A stretch of 64,000 bases of DNA from positions 91,274,888-91,338,887 of the forward strand of contig CM039463.1 of the NCBI GenBank assembly GCA_022414725.1, in the 5' to 3' direction. Both the position numbers and the translations under genes were made by a program. Positions 10,445 to 22,600 of the stretch are shown piece after piece; position 1 is the stretch's first letter, and every line of letters begins with the position of its first letter. The notes beneath the pieces are model-generated. The model searched no databases, had not been told where the DNA came from, and was given only the letters and a program-made list of their open reading frames with translations. The DNA is from Microglena sp. YARC (taxonomy: Eukaryota > Chlorophyta > Chlorophyceae > Chlamydomonadales > Chlamydomonadaceae).

Positions 10445-10542
10445 CTCCCAGCGAACGTAGTCCGCCTCCTCCATGCGAGCCAAGTCATCCTGCCCCAACG
10501 GATAATTCATCGCACACGCGCTGCTATAGAAGGCGAAGGGCG
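10445..10542 (-). CDS. Exon-like block C (unknown minus-strand gene)
   Basis: The minus strand gives a phase-0 donor (GTGAGA) after an open frame starting APFAFYSSACAMNYPLGQDD and ending MEEADYVRWE. A possible acceptor (CCAACAG) lies at 10543-10545. The peptide is non-repetitive and has ordinary codon use, unlike its surroundings. It would be the most upstream visible exon of the gene that contains block B. No family is recognised. Confidence 0.45.
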
Positions 10543-10545
10543 CTG

Positions 10546-12433
10546 TTGGATAATGGTCACCAGAGCACGATTGCACAGCAGATTGAATGTGTAGGTATCA
10601 GTCTGTAAGGTCTGCTAGCCTTGCTTTGTATTGTTGCCACAATCACAGAATGGCTAAATGCTGCACTTCCACTTACCAGCCGTGAAATTGAGAAAAAGTA
10701 TCGAACTTGAAGCTGGGCGCGCGGGTTCCAACATGGTCGTAGACGTGTTCGCTCGCGGAGATTAGGGCACGGCGGGGGGCACGGCTGGAGATGAGTGACG
10801 TCAGATGGTTTCAGCCAGGAGCGCCTGGTTACAGCGGTTGAGGCGCTGGCCTGATCGGATCAGTGATCGGATCGGATCGCCCCCCTGGATCGGATGATCC
10901 TGCTGGCGCCTGCTGGGGTGATCCAGGGGGATGATCCCACACGCCGGCCTCTTGCGCTGGCCTGCGGCAGTTGTAGGTCTACGTTGGTCTATCAGTCTAT
11001 GCTTGCGTTCGCAGGCGTATCCAGGCTTAGCGCAGCCCACTGGAAATGCAAGTAGGCCAACGTTGGTCTATCGTGGACCGCGTGCGTTGGCCTGTGGAGT
11101 CGGGTAGCTGTCGGGTAGAGTCTGTCGGCCGCGGCCGTTAGGTGCGTAGGCCTAGGTGGCCTAAGCATGCGCCTGCGATACGGGGGCCTTGCTATGTAGC
11201 AGAGAGGTATGTAGGACTCGAAACGACTTGATACGTAGGCCTAGGTACGCAGGCTTACGCCCGCCTCGCCTACGCATACGTTAACCCGTGCTGACTTGCA
11301 GGCGCACGTTGGAATCTATACCGATCGCTGTCCTTGGTCCAACTATATTCTGGGTTGAGTACATATGCGTACCTAGGCCTAGACTGACTGGTCTACTCTG
11401 ATTTGTATTCGCAGGCCTACGTTGTTCTACGCTGGTTTGAGTTAAACATACGTAGGTCCAGCGTTGTCTGTACTGAAAAGGCACGTATGTGGGGCAACGT
11501 TTTTCCTGTGGTCAATGGTGGTTGACGGTCAACGTAGGTTGCCCAATGTTGATATGTGTTTACAGGACTGACAACTGCAGTCGGGTGAATTTAGATCTAG
11601 GCTTGCGGTGGTGGTGAGGTATAACAAGTCGTGTTGTCTTGTGTGTTAAAGATGTCTTGTATTTTCCTATGCGCTTTCTACAGGGCCCCAGGCCATTGCG
11701 TACCGTACGCGCCTTAAGTTTTGGCAATATTAAGTATTGGCAAAAGTCATTTGTACCCAAAAAGTGGATCTCAGAAAGCCATGGCAAAACTAACTTGGCA
11801 AAGGGGTCAATGGATTTGAGTGTCTCAAGTGCAGACCTGAAATTCATTTGGCAAATTACTTTTTGCTTCCATGTTTTTGTTACATTTATTCAGCAACCTG
11901 ACCATAAACCATGTAAAAATCAAATAAAGAGTATCAAACTTGCTGGGGCTTAATAGCCAGACCGGTATATGGTCCCAGCAAGCCAAATTGCTGACTATAC
12001 CCATGTAACCAAGTTCAAGGTCATGGTACCGTCCTGCATTTTTAAAATTCAAACCAGATTCAATTCAATCCAGACTCAAATGAATAATTATGTGCATAAG
12101 CACCAAGAATATCATAGGGTTGGCCCTTGTCTCGGCAGTAAAAACCATGTCTCGGCAGTAAAAAGGAAAATGTGGAAGAGAAACACAGTTATCGCTAGGC
12201 AGTGTTCACTCCAAACTTTCTCATCATACTACCTAGTCTGCCCATGCGCCTCTCATCATCAGAATTTTTATTTATCCAATGGTAGCCAAATAGGCTAAAG
12301 AGATCTGCGCGACCATGGCATGAGGGGACTTAGTCAGACATAGCCACTTCCTTGAGCCTCTTCGCTATCAGTCCATGCATCAGACAGCCCCTCATCAGCT
12401 GTGCTCAACCCCTTGCACATAGCACATCCTCCC
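10546..12433. other. No confident gene; degenerate repeats
   Basis: 10850-10930 holds overlapping GATCGGATC repeats. 10970-11480 holds a degenerate family built on GTAGGCCTA, CGCAGGC and TACGTTGGTCTA, with several imperfect copies in both orientations. 11580-12430 is non-repetitive and AT-richer, with short open frames but no recognisable protein or convincing splice pair. Confidence 0.5.
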
Positions 12434-12520
12434 TAGGGATAGAAGCGACATTTCTTGCATCCCTGCAAGTCTGCGTCATCATCACCACTCTCAGCCCCAG
12501 CGGGCTCTTCAGTGGGTTGG

Positions 12521-12658
12521 TCATCCTCTGGCAGCAGGGGGATTGACAAGAGTGGCAGCAGCGGCAGAAGGAGTTGCAGCCACAGCAGGAGCTCTGGCAG
12601 GAGAGGCAGCAGCGGCAGGAGGAGTAGCAGCCACAGCAAGAGCAGAAAAGACGTTGAC
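12521..12658 (-). CDS. Putative last exon, Ala/Pro-rich tail (unknown gene)
   Basis: On the minus strand, acceptor CTTACAG is followed by 45 codons and a TGA stop. The phase (0) agrees with the donor of the exon at 13009-13197. The peptide is Ala/Pro/Thr-rich (VNVFSALAVAATPPAAAASP at its start). An overlapping frame ends in an acidic tail (GDDDADLQGCKKCRFYP) with a TAG stop at about 12436. I cannot tell which frame is used. The GCTGCC repeats make slippage likely. Confidence 0.35.
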   Translation of the reverse strand, partial: VNVFSALAVAATPPAAAASPARAPAVAATPSAAAATLVNPPAARG

Positions 12659-12719
12659 CTGTAAGGAGAGAGAAGGAGGGGGGGGCTGGGGGGGGAGGGG
12701 GGGAATTCAGAATCGTGGA

Positions 12720-12960
12720 ACGATGGACGAGTAAAGACCCACAGCAGCAGCAGGGGCAGCATGATCACGATCGGAAGGATCAGGAGAAGGGACAGCAGCA
12801 AACCGACAGCAGCAGGTCAACGTGTATGAAGACCAAGCGATCGACAAGTCAGCCAAACAGGAGCTTCAGGGGCAGGGACAGCAGCAAACCGACAGCAGCA
12901 GATCAGCGTCAATGAGGGGCAAGCGATCGATCGTCAAGTCAGCCAAACCGGAGCTTCGGC
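12720..12960. repeat. About 95-bp direct repeat, two copies, with CAG-rich runs
   Basis: The segment GACAGCAGCAAACCGACAGC through GCGATCGA...AAGTCAGCCAAAC occurs twice, with CAG-rich joints. It lies inside the proposed intron of the minus-strand gene at 12521-13197. Confidence 0.75.
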
Positions 12961-13008
12961 AGCAGGCCGAAGCAGCACGAAAGCAGGAGCAGCAACAGAA
13001 ATACATAC

Positions 13009-13197
13009 CTGGCTCTTCCCTGCCATCACATCTCGACCAGAGTTCTTGCCCCGCGTTCGGTTGACCTTCTCTAGCTGCTTGTCCACTTTAGCTTGCTCTG
13101 ATTGGACGGCAAGGGCAGCAAGGGCGGCCTTCTTCAGGGCTTCTTCTTCCTCCCTCGTGGCTGTAGCTTCTCGTTGTCGATGCACATCTTGGGCAGT
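13009..13197 (-). CDS. Coiled-coil exon of an unknown minus-strand gene
   Basis: The minus strand shows acceptor CCTTAG, 63 open codons and donor GTATGT, phase 0 at both ends. The peptide begins TAQDVHRQREATATREEEEA, runs through a charged helix of Lys/Glu/Ala (QSEQAKVDKQLEKVNRTRG) and ends RDVMAGKSQ. A heptad-like pattern suggests a coiled coil. Upstream, 13201-13330 encodes a further open stretch with EACSMLPRDSSKRRPAVMKL, but its junction phase does not fit. No family is recognised. Confidence 0.5.
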
Positions 13198-13802
13198 CTA
13201 AGGACGCAAAAAACGAGCCATACCAAGCTGACCCTTTCGCGCTTCGGGAGCAAGCTTCATAACGGCTGGCCGCCTCTTCGAGGAGTCGCGGGGCAACATG
13301 GAGCACGCTTCTCTGATGTCTACAAGCTCGACCGTTGCATTTTGTCCGAGGTTAAAAAAATTCAAACCTGTGTACCGCAAAGTATCATGGTAACCGTATC
13401 TTGGCAAAGGCCAACCACCTGGAGCGGTCTCAAGGTGGTCCCCTAAACCGGTTTGGCAAAGTGTCGTTTGCCAAACCGTTTGCCAATACTTCTGGCGCAT
13501 ACGGTCTATTTATCTGCTCAGATCTTTTTTTATTCTTCTCCATGCAGCTCCAAGTGCTCATTTTATGTGTAATGTACTAATGTGGTCATTTGAGCTCTTC
13601 ATTATTATGTCATTTTAGGTTTAGTTGCTCTGGGTCGGGTGGAGTATTCGGGTCAGGTTAGGTCGGTTCGGGTCAGGTCATCAGGTGAAGGGGGCTGCTG
13701 AACTACTGCTTCCTGAGATCTCCGGAGTCCCGACCAGATCCTAACCCCGGTTTGGAAAACTATACCGGGGCAACTGACCTTGGCCAGATAAGCGCCAGCC
13801 CT

Positions 13803-14549
13803 TTAGGGCGTGTTTCCACAGACGAGTTTGGGCCTTCCCCGGATTGGGGTTCGGGGATCTACCTGGCAGCGAATTTTCATCTACGTGGATTCCCCGGGAT
13901 CGTTGGGGTGAACAGCTGGGCATTCCCCGGGGCATTCTGGTGCCACGCTGCCCTACGCTGTCTGCCACGGCAAGGCAGGCCACGTTCGCGCCCTTTTTTG
14001 TTTCCACTGGTCATTCCGCTACTGGATCAGGCCGTCTTTCGTTTGGTCTAAGCAGTCTCCATCCGTCTCGGTTTTGCCCCAAATCGGGGAGATCAGCAGA
14101 CGTCTCCATGCTACAAATAATAGGTGCAGCGAAACAAAGACAATCTTGGTGTGGAAGCAATAGAAGTCTCACAACGGAGAGATTGTACGTGCTGTTGTAT
14201 TTTTGTGTCACGCTGCATACGTGGATTTCGGGGGAATTGCTGATGTGTCACCCGGAAAGCCGCGAAGACTTCCAGATGGGGGTCGACCCCCATCTGGAAG
14301 TCTTCGCGGCAATACCTGTTTTTCGCTCGTTTCTGCCTTGAAACCGTCGCTCTTTCAAATAATACAAAATATTTAAATATATCCCCGGATGACAAATCGC
14401 CGACCTGTCGCCTACCTGGATCGCCGGAAAGACCCCCGAGGAGACCCCGACAACCCCTGTGGAAACAAAAAATGCTGACCTGCCCCCCCTTGGGGTTAAC
14501 TTGGGAGTTCGCGGCAAGGGAAAAGTCTCTGTGGAAACACGCCCTTAGT
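13803..14549. mobile_element. TIR-bounded element with a 52-bp central palindrome
   Basis: The left end reads AGGGCGTGTTTCCACAGA and the right end is its complement, TCTGTGGAAACACGCCCT, 18 bp each. The interior is about 0.7 kb, with no transposase frame that I recognise, and holds a long perfect palindrome. The flanking target duplication is not clear. Best read as a non-autonomous DNA transposon or foldback element upstream of FDXR. Confidence 0.5.
14259..14310. repeat. Perfect 52-bp palindrome
   Basis: GCCGCGAAGACTTCCAGATG and the following six bases are mirrored exactly, with no spacer, around the central GTCGAC. It would form a 26-bp stem in single strands. Confidence 0.95.
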
Positions 14550-14705
14550 CTCGCGAAAGACACCTACCGCCAACATCCAATTCCGCCCTAATGCCCCCCC
14601 AACAATTCTACGACTCTTCATCCCACCTCCACACCCACCCCCACCCCCTCCTCCACCTCCACCTTCTCCTCCACCTCCATTACCTTGCCTTCCATCCATG
14701 CCACC

Positions 14706-14876
14706 ATGCTGCGTGCTTTAACCGTTTCTCGAACACTGCTGCGGCAGGCGCTTCATGGCGCACCTGCCACGCACCTTCCTCTCGCGCATCAGCATGCGTT
14801 CGCGACTGAGGCCTCCAACCCGGTTAGATTTTGCATCGTGGGATGCGGACCTGCTGGTTTTTACACAGCTGAGAAA
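14706..14876 (+). CDS. FDXR: FDXR exon 1: presequence and FAD-binding motif
   Basis: 57 codons from ATG to donor GTATGT. The N-terminus MLRALTVSRTLLRQALHG is basic, hydroxylated and free of acidic residues, as in a mitochondrial targeting peptide. VRFCIVGCGPAGFYTAEK is the Rossmann GxGxxG motif. An in-frame ATG 21 bases upstream would add MPSIHAT; I prefer the second ATG for its CCACC context and helix-forming start. The CDS is preceded by a pyrimidine-rich CCACC tract (14625-14700). Confidence 0.9.
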
Positions 14877-17800
14877 GTATGTCCATCCTATTTGGACCCA
14901 TCCCCCTACCAGCCCTCCATGGTTGACCACTGAACTCATCTAGTCCATTAATCTGGATTCAGACCTTCCAGCCTTCCAGCCCACCCCCACCCCCACCCCC
15001 ACACCAACCCCCACCCCAACCCCCACCCCCACCCCCACCCGCACCCCACCCCCAGCTGCACCCCCAACCGCACCCCCCATCCCCAACCCCAACCCACACC
15101 CCACACCCCATACCCCACACCCCATTACCCCACACCCCATACCCTACACCCCATACCCCACACCACATACCCCACACCCCGCACCCCACACCCCGCACTC
15201 CATACCCCATACCCCACACCACACACCACACCCCACACCACATACCCCACACCCCACACTACATACCCCACACCCCACACCCCACACCCCACACCCCACA
15301 TCCCACACCCCATACCCCATACCCCATACCCCATACCCGACACCCCACACCACATACCCCACACCACATACCCCACACCCCATACCCCACACCCCACACC
15401 CCATACCCCACACCACACATCCCACACCCCACACCCCACATCCCACACCCCATACTCCATACCCCATACCCCATACCCCACACCCGATACCCCACACCCC
15501 ATACCCCACACCCCGCACCCCAAACCCCATACCCTACACCCCACACCCCATACCCCACACCCCACACCACATACCCACACCCCACATCCCACACCCCACA
15601 TCCGACACCCCATACCCCATACCCCATACCCCATACCCCACACCCCATACCCCACACCCCACACCCCACACCCCATATCCCGTACCCCATACCCCACACC
15701 CCACACCCCATACCCCACACCCCATACCCCACACCCCACACCACATAACCACGCCCCACATCCCACACCCCACACCCCACACCCCACACCCCATACCCCA
15801 TACCCCATACCCCATACCCCATACCCCATACCCCACACCCCATACCCCATACCCACACCCCATACCCCGTACCCCACACCCCATACCCCATACCCCATAC
15901 CCCACACCCCACACCACATACCCACACCCCACATCCCACACCCCACACCCCACATCCCACACCCCATACCCCATACCCCACACCCCATACACCACACCCC
16001 ATACACCACACCCCATACACCACACCCCACACCACATACCCACACCCCACATCCCACACCCCACACCCCACATCCCACACCCCACATCCCACACCCCATA
16101 CCCCACATCCCACACCCCATACCCCATACCCCATACCCCACACCCCATACCCACACCCCACACCCCACACCCCACACCCCATACCCCGTACCCCACACAT
16201 ACCCTAAATCCCATACTCCATGCACCACACGCCACACCCCATACCCCCCATACCACAATTCACTAGCACAACCCCCATACCCCCCCCCCCCCCCCCCCCC
16301 CCCCACACACACACCCACACACATACACCCCCCCCACACACACACCTGCTAAACTTACTCACCCCTTCACCCCATTCTCTAAATGCAGCTGCTGAAACGA
16401 TTTGGACCCCAGGCGCAAGTAGACCTGCTGGTGAGACAGCTTCGATAAATGGTGGTTGTGGTTGTTGTGGTTGTGGTTGTGGTGGGTGTTGTTGTGTTTG
16501 TTTGTTGTGTGTTTGTTGTGTGGTGTGGTGGTGGTGGCAAGTAGACCTGTGGGTGAGACAGCCTCAATAAATGGTGGTGGTGGTTGTGGTGTGGGCGTGG
16601 TGGTGGTGGTTGTGTGGTGGTGGTTGTGGTGGTGGCAAGTAGACCTGCTGGTGAGACAGCCTCGATAAATGGTGGTGGTGGTGGTGGTTGTGGTGTGGGC
16701 GTGGTGGTGGTTGTTGTGTGGTGGTGGTTGTGGTGGTGGCAAGTAGACCGGCTGGTGAGACAGCCTCCATAAACTGTGGTGGTGGTTGTTGTGTGGTTGT
16801 GGTTGCAGTGGTGGTTGTGGTTGTTGTTGTGTGGTGGTGGTTGTTGTTGTATGGTGTGGTGGTGGTGGTGGGGGGGGGGGGGGGCAAGTAAACCTGCTGG
16901 TGAGACAGCCTCAATAAATGGTGGTGGTTGTTGTGGTGGTGGTGGTGGTGGTTGTGTGGTGGTTGTGGTGGTGGCAAGTAGACCGCTGGTGAGACAGCCT
17001 CCATAAATGGTGGTGGTTGTTGTGGTGGTCGTTGTTGTTGTGGTGGTTGTGGTGGTGGCAAGTAGACCTGCTGGTGAGACAGCCTCCATAAATGGTGGTT
17101 GTGGTGGTGGTTGGGTTGTTATGTGTGGTGGTGGTTGTTGTGGTGGTTGTTGTTTTGTTGTGGTGGTTGTTGTTGTTGTATGGTGGTGGTGTGGTGGTGG
17201 TGGTGGTGGTGTGGTGGTGGTGGTGACAAGTAGACCTGCTGGTGAGACAGCCTCGTTACACTATCACTATCACATAGCTTTTCCGTTTTAGGGATTGTAC
17301 TTCATAACCGGTTCAGACATATGTATGTATGTTTATGACACATGTGTGTATGTTTAGACATAATAACAATTCTGTACTCCAAACCCTGTTGATACATAAC
17401 TATCATTTTGTACTTTATAACCGGTTCAGACGCAACAATTAGTATTGTACTCCAAACCCTGTTGATACATAACTATCATTTTGTACTTTATAACCGGTTC
17501 AGACGCAGCAATTAGTATTGTACTCCAAACCCTGTTGATACATAACTATCATTTTGTACTTTATAACCGGTTCAGACGCAACAATTAGTATTGTACTCCA
17601 AACCCTGTTGATACATAACTATTATTTTGTACTTCATAACCGGTTCAGACGCAACAATTAGTATTGTACTCCAAACCCTGTTGATACATAACTATCATTT
17701 TGTACTTTATAACCGGTTCAGACGCAACAATTAGTATTGTACTCCAAACCCTGTTGATACATAACTATTATTTTGTACTTTATAACCGGTTCAGACGCAA

Positions 17801-19572
17801 CAATTAGTATTGTACTCCAAACCCTGTTGATACATAACTATCATTTTGTACTTTATAACCGGTTCAGACGCAACAATTAGTATTGTACTCCAAACCCTGT
17901 TGATATATAACTATCATTTTGTACTTTATAACCGGTTCAGACGCAACAATTAGTATTGTACTCCAAACCCTGTTGATACATAACTATCATTTTGTACTTT
18001 ATAACCGGTTCAGACGCAACAATTAGTATTGTACTCCAAACCCTGTTGATACATAACTATTATTTTGTACTTTATAACCGGTTCAGACGCAACAATTAGT
18101 ATTGTACTCCAAACCCTGTTGATACATAACTATTATTTTGTACTTTATAACCGGTTCAGACGCAACAATTAGTATTGTACTCCAAACCCTGTTGATACAT
18201 AACTATCATTTTGTACTTTATAACCGGTTCAGACGTAACAATTATTTTGTACTTCATAACCGGTTCAGACATAATGATCAAGGTATGACATAGCTTTTAT
18301 GTTCAGCTACGAGCAGCAGCTTCTGGGTAGCTCCCTGAGCCAGCCACTGGGCTAAGCCCCCAAATTTCAACAGTGCTGGAAATAGAATATTGTCAGCTCA
18401 TTGATGCACCATGTTGCTTTAGGTTTGGCTGAGCAGCGAGCCAGGGGAGCTGCCTAGAAGCTGCTGCTTGTAGCTGAAAAGATAGGCTATGAGGTATGAA
18501 TGGTGTCAACCTCGATTTCAGCGGCAGCAGGAGGTGCCCAGGCCTCCAAAATTTCACTTAAGCCAATCAATTGTTTCTGAGAATGGGGCTATTATAGCAT
18601 GATTCATGGCTATGTTTTGAGCTAATTTTCAGGTCATTCTGAGCACTTCAGCCCTCCTCAGGCTTTTGGGGCATTACGGGTCAACACTTTTTTTTAACCC
18701 CTGGCGGCAGTGATATATTTAGGGAAAGGCTAAGTTAGTTAATATTTGTGAATGAATAATATTAGTGAATGTCAATTGATGACGAGCCGTCTCATCAGAA
18801 TTTTGAATTGATTTGGAAAACTAATATTATTGTGACACTATTATAATATGAGTGAATATTAGTTTTCGAACACTAATATTAGTTGCTGTTCCCTAGATAT
18901 ATTACTTCGAGCGTCAAAAGGGACAAAATGGTTCCAAATAGCCTGCAGGAGGTCAAGGGTAGAGTTCTACTAGTGATTTGGGTAGGGCAGCCCAAAGGGC
19001 CGCCCCGGGGGGGTCGTTTTTGGGGTGTCAGGCTGATGGAATGTTTTGGGTGTCAGGCTGGTGGAATGTTTTGGGTGTCAGGCTGGTGGAATGTTTTGGG
19101 TGTCAGGCTGGTGGAATGTTTTGCCAAACAGGGTCCCAGGTAGCAATTGTATTGTAAGTGGGGGAAGCAAGTCCTGGGCGCGTTGTAAAAGAAGCAGCAA
19201 ATTGGCGGAGAGTGTTTGCTATTGGAGCGACAGGTGGCACCGAAATCGAGCCTAGGAGTCTCGTCACCCTTTAGTGAGACCACTTGCTTCTACACACTTC
19301 CACACATTTACACACACTCACGACATCCCTACCCACTCTGTCTAAACAAATACTGAAAATGATATTAAAAATAATACTAAAAATAATTGCAACAAAAGGA
19401 GTCAGACAGGAGTCTCACCCTCTTGTGAGCCCACTTCGTGCCAGGCTGCCACACCTATGGAGCTGCACAGCAGACCGATGCTAGTGTAGGGATGAGTGTG
19501 TTGTGTGGGGTGGGGTGGGGTGGGGTGGGGGTAGTAGTGGGGGGCTCTATGCCTCCCACTGTCTGGCAACGT

Positions 19573-19608
<36 letters not shown>

Positions 19609-22600
19609 GGGGGGGGTAGGCAGTTTTGTTTACAGATGGATCGCTATTAGCAATGAAACCCATCGCTTTCGAGATTGGCCTAGCGATGTAAGCAATTTGA
19701 GCAATGCAGCTATATCTGGCCCTCGAGTCCCAACTGGCCTGGGGGGGTAGTAGTGGGTGGGGTGGTGGTGGGGGTAGTAGTGGGTGGGGGGGTGGGGGTA
19801 GTTGTGGGGGGAGTAGGGGGGAGTAGTGGGTGGGGGGGGTAGTAGTGGGGGGGGGGGGGGGGGATAGTAGTGGTGGTGGGCTCTCTGCCTCCCACTGTCT
19901 GGCATCATCTGCCTCAGCTCTTTTTTGTTGCATTGCGACAGGGCCAGGGGCCAGTAAAGGCCAGGGTTGCGTGCGGACAACACAACAGACAGACAAGGGG
20001 ACAAAGGGGTGACAGAAGAAGGGGCTCTGCCAAAAAGCCCTGCACTATCATATGGCTTCCTTGTGTCTAGGGTTACCTCTAGACCGCTTTTTTGTGAGCG
20101 ACGCGACGCCATTCAGTCTCTGCATGGGGATGCATGGGTCCAGCTTAACTAGTCAGAAATGCCCCCCGATCCTCCTGGCTCAAACAACACAACAGAAAAT
20201 GCTCTTGAAAACAAACAGACACTGGCTTCGCTGCAGTATGGATCATATTTCATATCTGAATATCGTATCACATCTGAATGTAATAGTACCACGAATCTGA
20301 ATATCGTATCTCAGATCTCAATATCGTGCCTCGAATCTGAATATTGTATCTCACATCTAAATAACGTACCTCGCTTATGAATATCGTATGTCGAATCTGA
20401 ATATCCTATCTGACATCTTAATCATATATCTCACATCTGAATAACGTATCTCACATTTGAATAACTTACCTCATATCTGAATATCTTATCTCATATCTGA
20501 CCATGATATCTCATATCTGACCATGATAAATCATATCTGACCATGATAACTCATATATGACCATGATATCTAATTTCTGAATATCTCATCTCCCGTCTGA
20601 ATATCTCAACTTATGTAGTCATAGCTGAATATCATGTCTCATATCTCAATATCATATCTAATACCTGAATATCATTGGGTTGCCTGTTTAGGATCGATTA
20701 CCAACACCTTTTGGCCTGGTTCGCTCAGGCGTAGCTCCAGACCATCAACACACTAAGGTAGGTGATCTTAATGTCTGCTTTGTAGGGCAGTTGAGGTTGG
20801 TTGAGGGGGTTGTGGAGTTGTTGGGTTGACCATCAGCACACCAAGGTAGGTGATCTTAATGTCTGCTTTGTAGGGCGGTTGAGGGTTGTTAAGTTGTTGA
20901 GGGGGGTTGAGGGGGTTGTTGAGAGTTGGGTTGAGGGTGGTTGAGGGGGTTGTTGAGAGTTGGGTTGAGGGCGTTTGAGGGGGTTGTTGAAAGTTGGGAT
21001 GAGGGTGGTTGAGGGGTTGTTGATAGTTGGGTTTGAGGGTGGTTGAGGGTTGTTGAGAGTTGGTTGAGGGTGTTGAGGGGTTGTTGATAGTTGGGTTGAG
21101 GGTGGTTGAGGGGGTTGTTGATAGTTGGGTTGAGGGTGGTTGAGGGGTTGTTGATAGTTGGGTTGAGTTCCGTTGAGGGTTGTTGAGGGCGGTTGAGGGG
21201 TTGTTGATAGTTGGGTTGAGTTCCGTTGAGGGGGTTGTTGAGGTCGGTTGAGGGGGTTGTTGATAGTTGGGTTGAGGGTGGTTGAGGGCGGTTGAGGGGT
21301 TGTTGATAGTTGGGTTGAGGGTGGTTGAGGGGTTGTTAATAGTTGGGTTGAGGGTGGTTGAGGGGTTGTTGAGGGCGGTTGAGGGGGGTGTTGATAGTTG
21401 GGTTGAGGGTGACTGAGGGGGTTGTTGATAGTTGGTTTGAGGGGTTGAGGAATTGTTGAGAGTAAAGTTGAGGGTGGTTGAGGGTGGATGAGTTGTTAAG
21501 TTGTTGAGGGTGGTTGAGAGGGTTGTAGAGTAGTTGATTTGTCCGGTCGTTAGATTGTAGGTTGGTAAGGTTACCTGAGTGTTAGGGTTACCTGGCTTGT
21601 ATGTGTGTGGTAGGGTCACCTGCTGGGCTTTTTACCCTGCTATATGTCAAAAGCTACAAAAGGCTATAAAAGCTTTAAAAAGCCATTAAAAACACTAAAA
21701 CGCTGTACCTGGAGGAGGCTTAAAACCATAAAACTAAAATAAATCTATCAGATTTGAAAAAAAGCCCTGGTCACCTAGATGTTATGGTTACATTGGAGAC
21801 TGGGTGGTAGGGTGGTTGAGCTGTGGGGTTGCCGGGTTGTAGGTTGGGTTGTTGGGTTGTAGTTGGTTCCCGGTTGGGTTTGGTTGGGTTGCCGGGTTGG
21901 GTTTGGTTGGGTTGCCGGGTTGGGTTTGGTTGGGTTGCCGGGTTGTTGGGTTGGATTGGGTTGCCGGGTTGTAGGTTGGTAGGGCTACGTGGACCTTAGG
22001 GTTATCTAGTTGTCTGTGCGGAAGGGTTACATGGTAGACTGGGTGGTGGGGTGGTAGGGTGGTTGAGCTGTTCGGTTGCCGGGTTGTAGGTTGGTAGGGC
22101 TACCTGGCTGTATGTGCGGTAGGGTCACCTGGATTTTATGGTAACATGGTTGCCTGGGTGGTAGGGTTGTTGGGTTGTCGTGTAATTGGGTGGTAGGGTA
22201 ACATGGTTGCCTGGGTGGTAGGGTTGTTGGGTTGTCCTGTAATTGGGTGGTAGGGTTACCTGGTTGTCTGGGTGGTAGGGTTGTTGGGTTGTCGTGTAAT
22301 TGGGTGGTAGGGTTACCTGGTTGCCTGGGTGGTAGGGTTGTTGGGTTGTCGTGTACTTGGGTGGTAGGGTTACCTGGTTGCCTGGGTGGTAGGGTTGTTG
22401 GGTTGTCGTGTAATTGGGTGGTAGGGTTACCTGGTTGTCTGGGTGGTAGGGTTGTTGGGTGGTAGCTAGTAGCCCTCGCTTTTGTAGATGGCAGAAACAA
22501 AGTTCACCGCTCAAGCCAAGCCACATTTCCTCGCTTTTGTAGAACGCTAAAAACCAGTTCACTGCTTAAGCCAAGCCACATCCCCTCGCGTGTATAAAAA

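Noticed and set aside
12455..12734. Plus-strand Ser/Arg/Gly-rich frames resembling SR proteins
   Set aside because: They are the complement of the GCTGCC-rich exon on the minus strand, which has matching splice phases.
15125..16345. 400-codon open frame on the minus strand in 15-16.3 kb
   Set aside because: It is Gly/Val/Trp/Cys low-complexity, open in all three frames, and created by the CCCCATACCCCACA satellite.
16421..17275. CRISPR-like array (regular cassette plus spacers)
   Set aside because: The cassettes are pieces of FDXR exon 2 with its donor, the spacers are GTGGTT simple repeat of uneven length, and the genome is eukaryotic.
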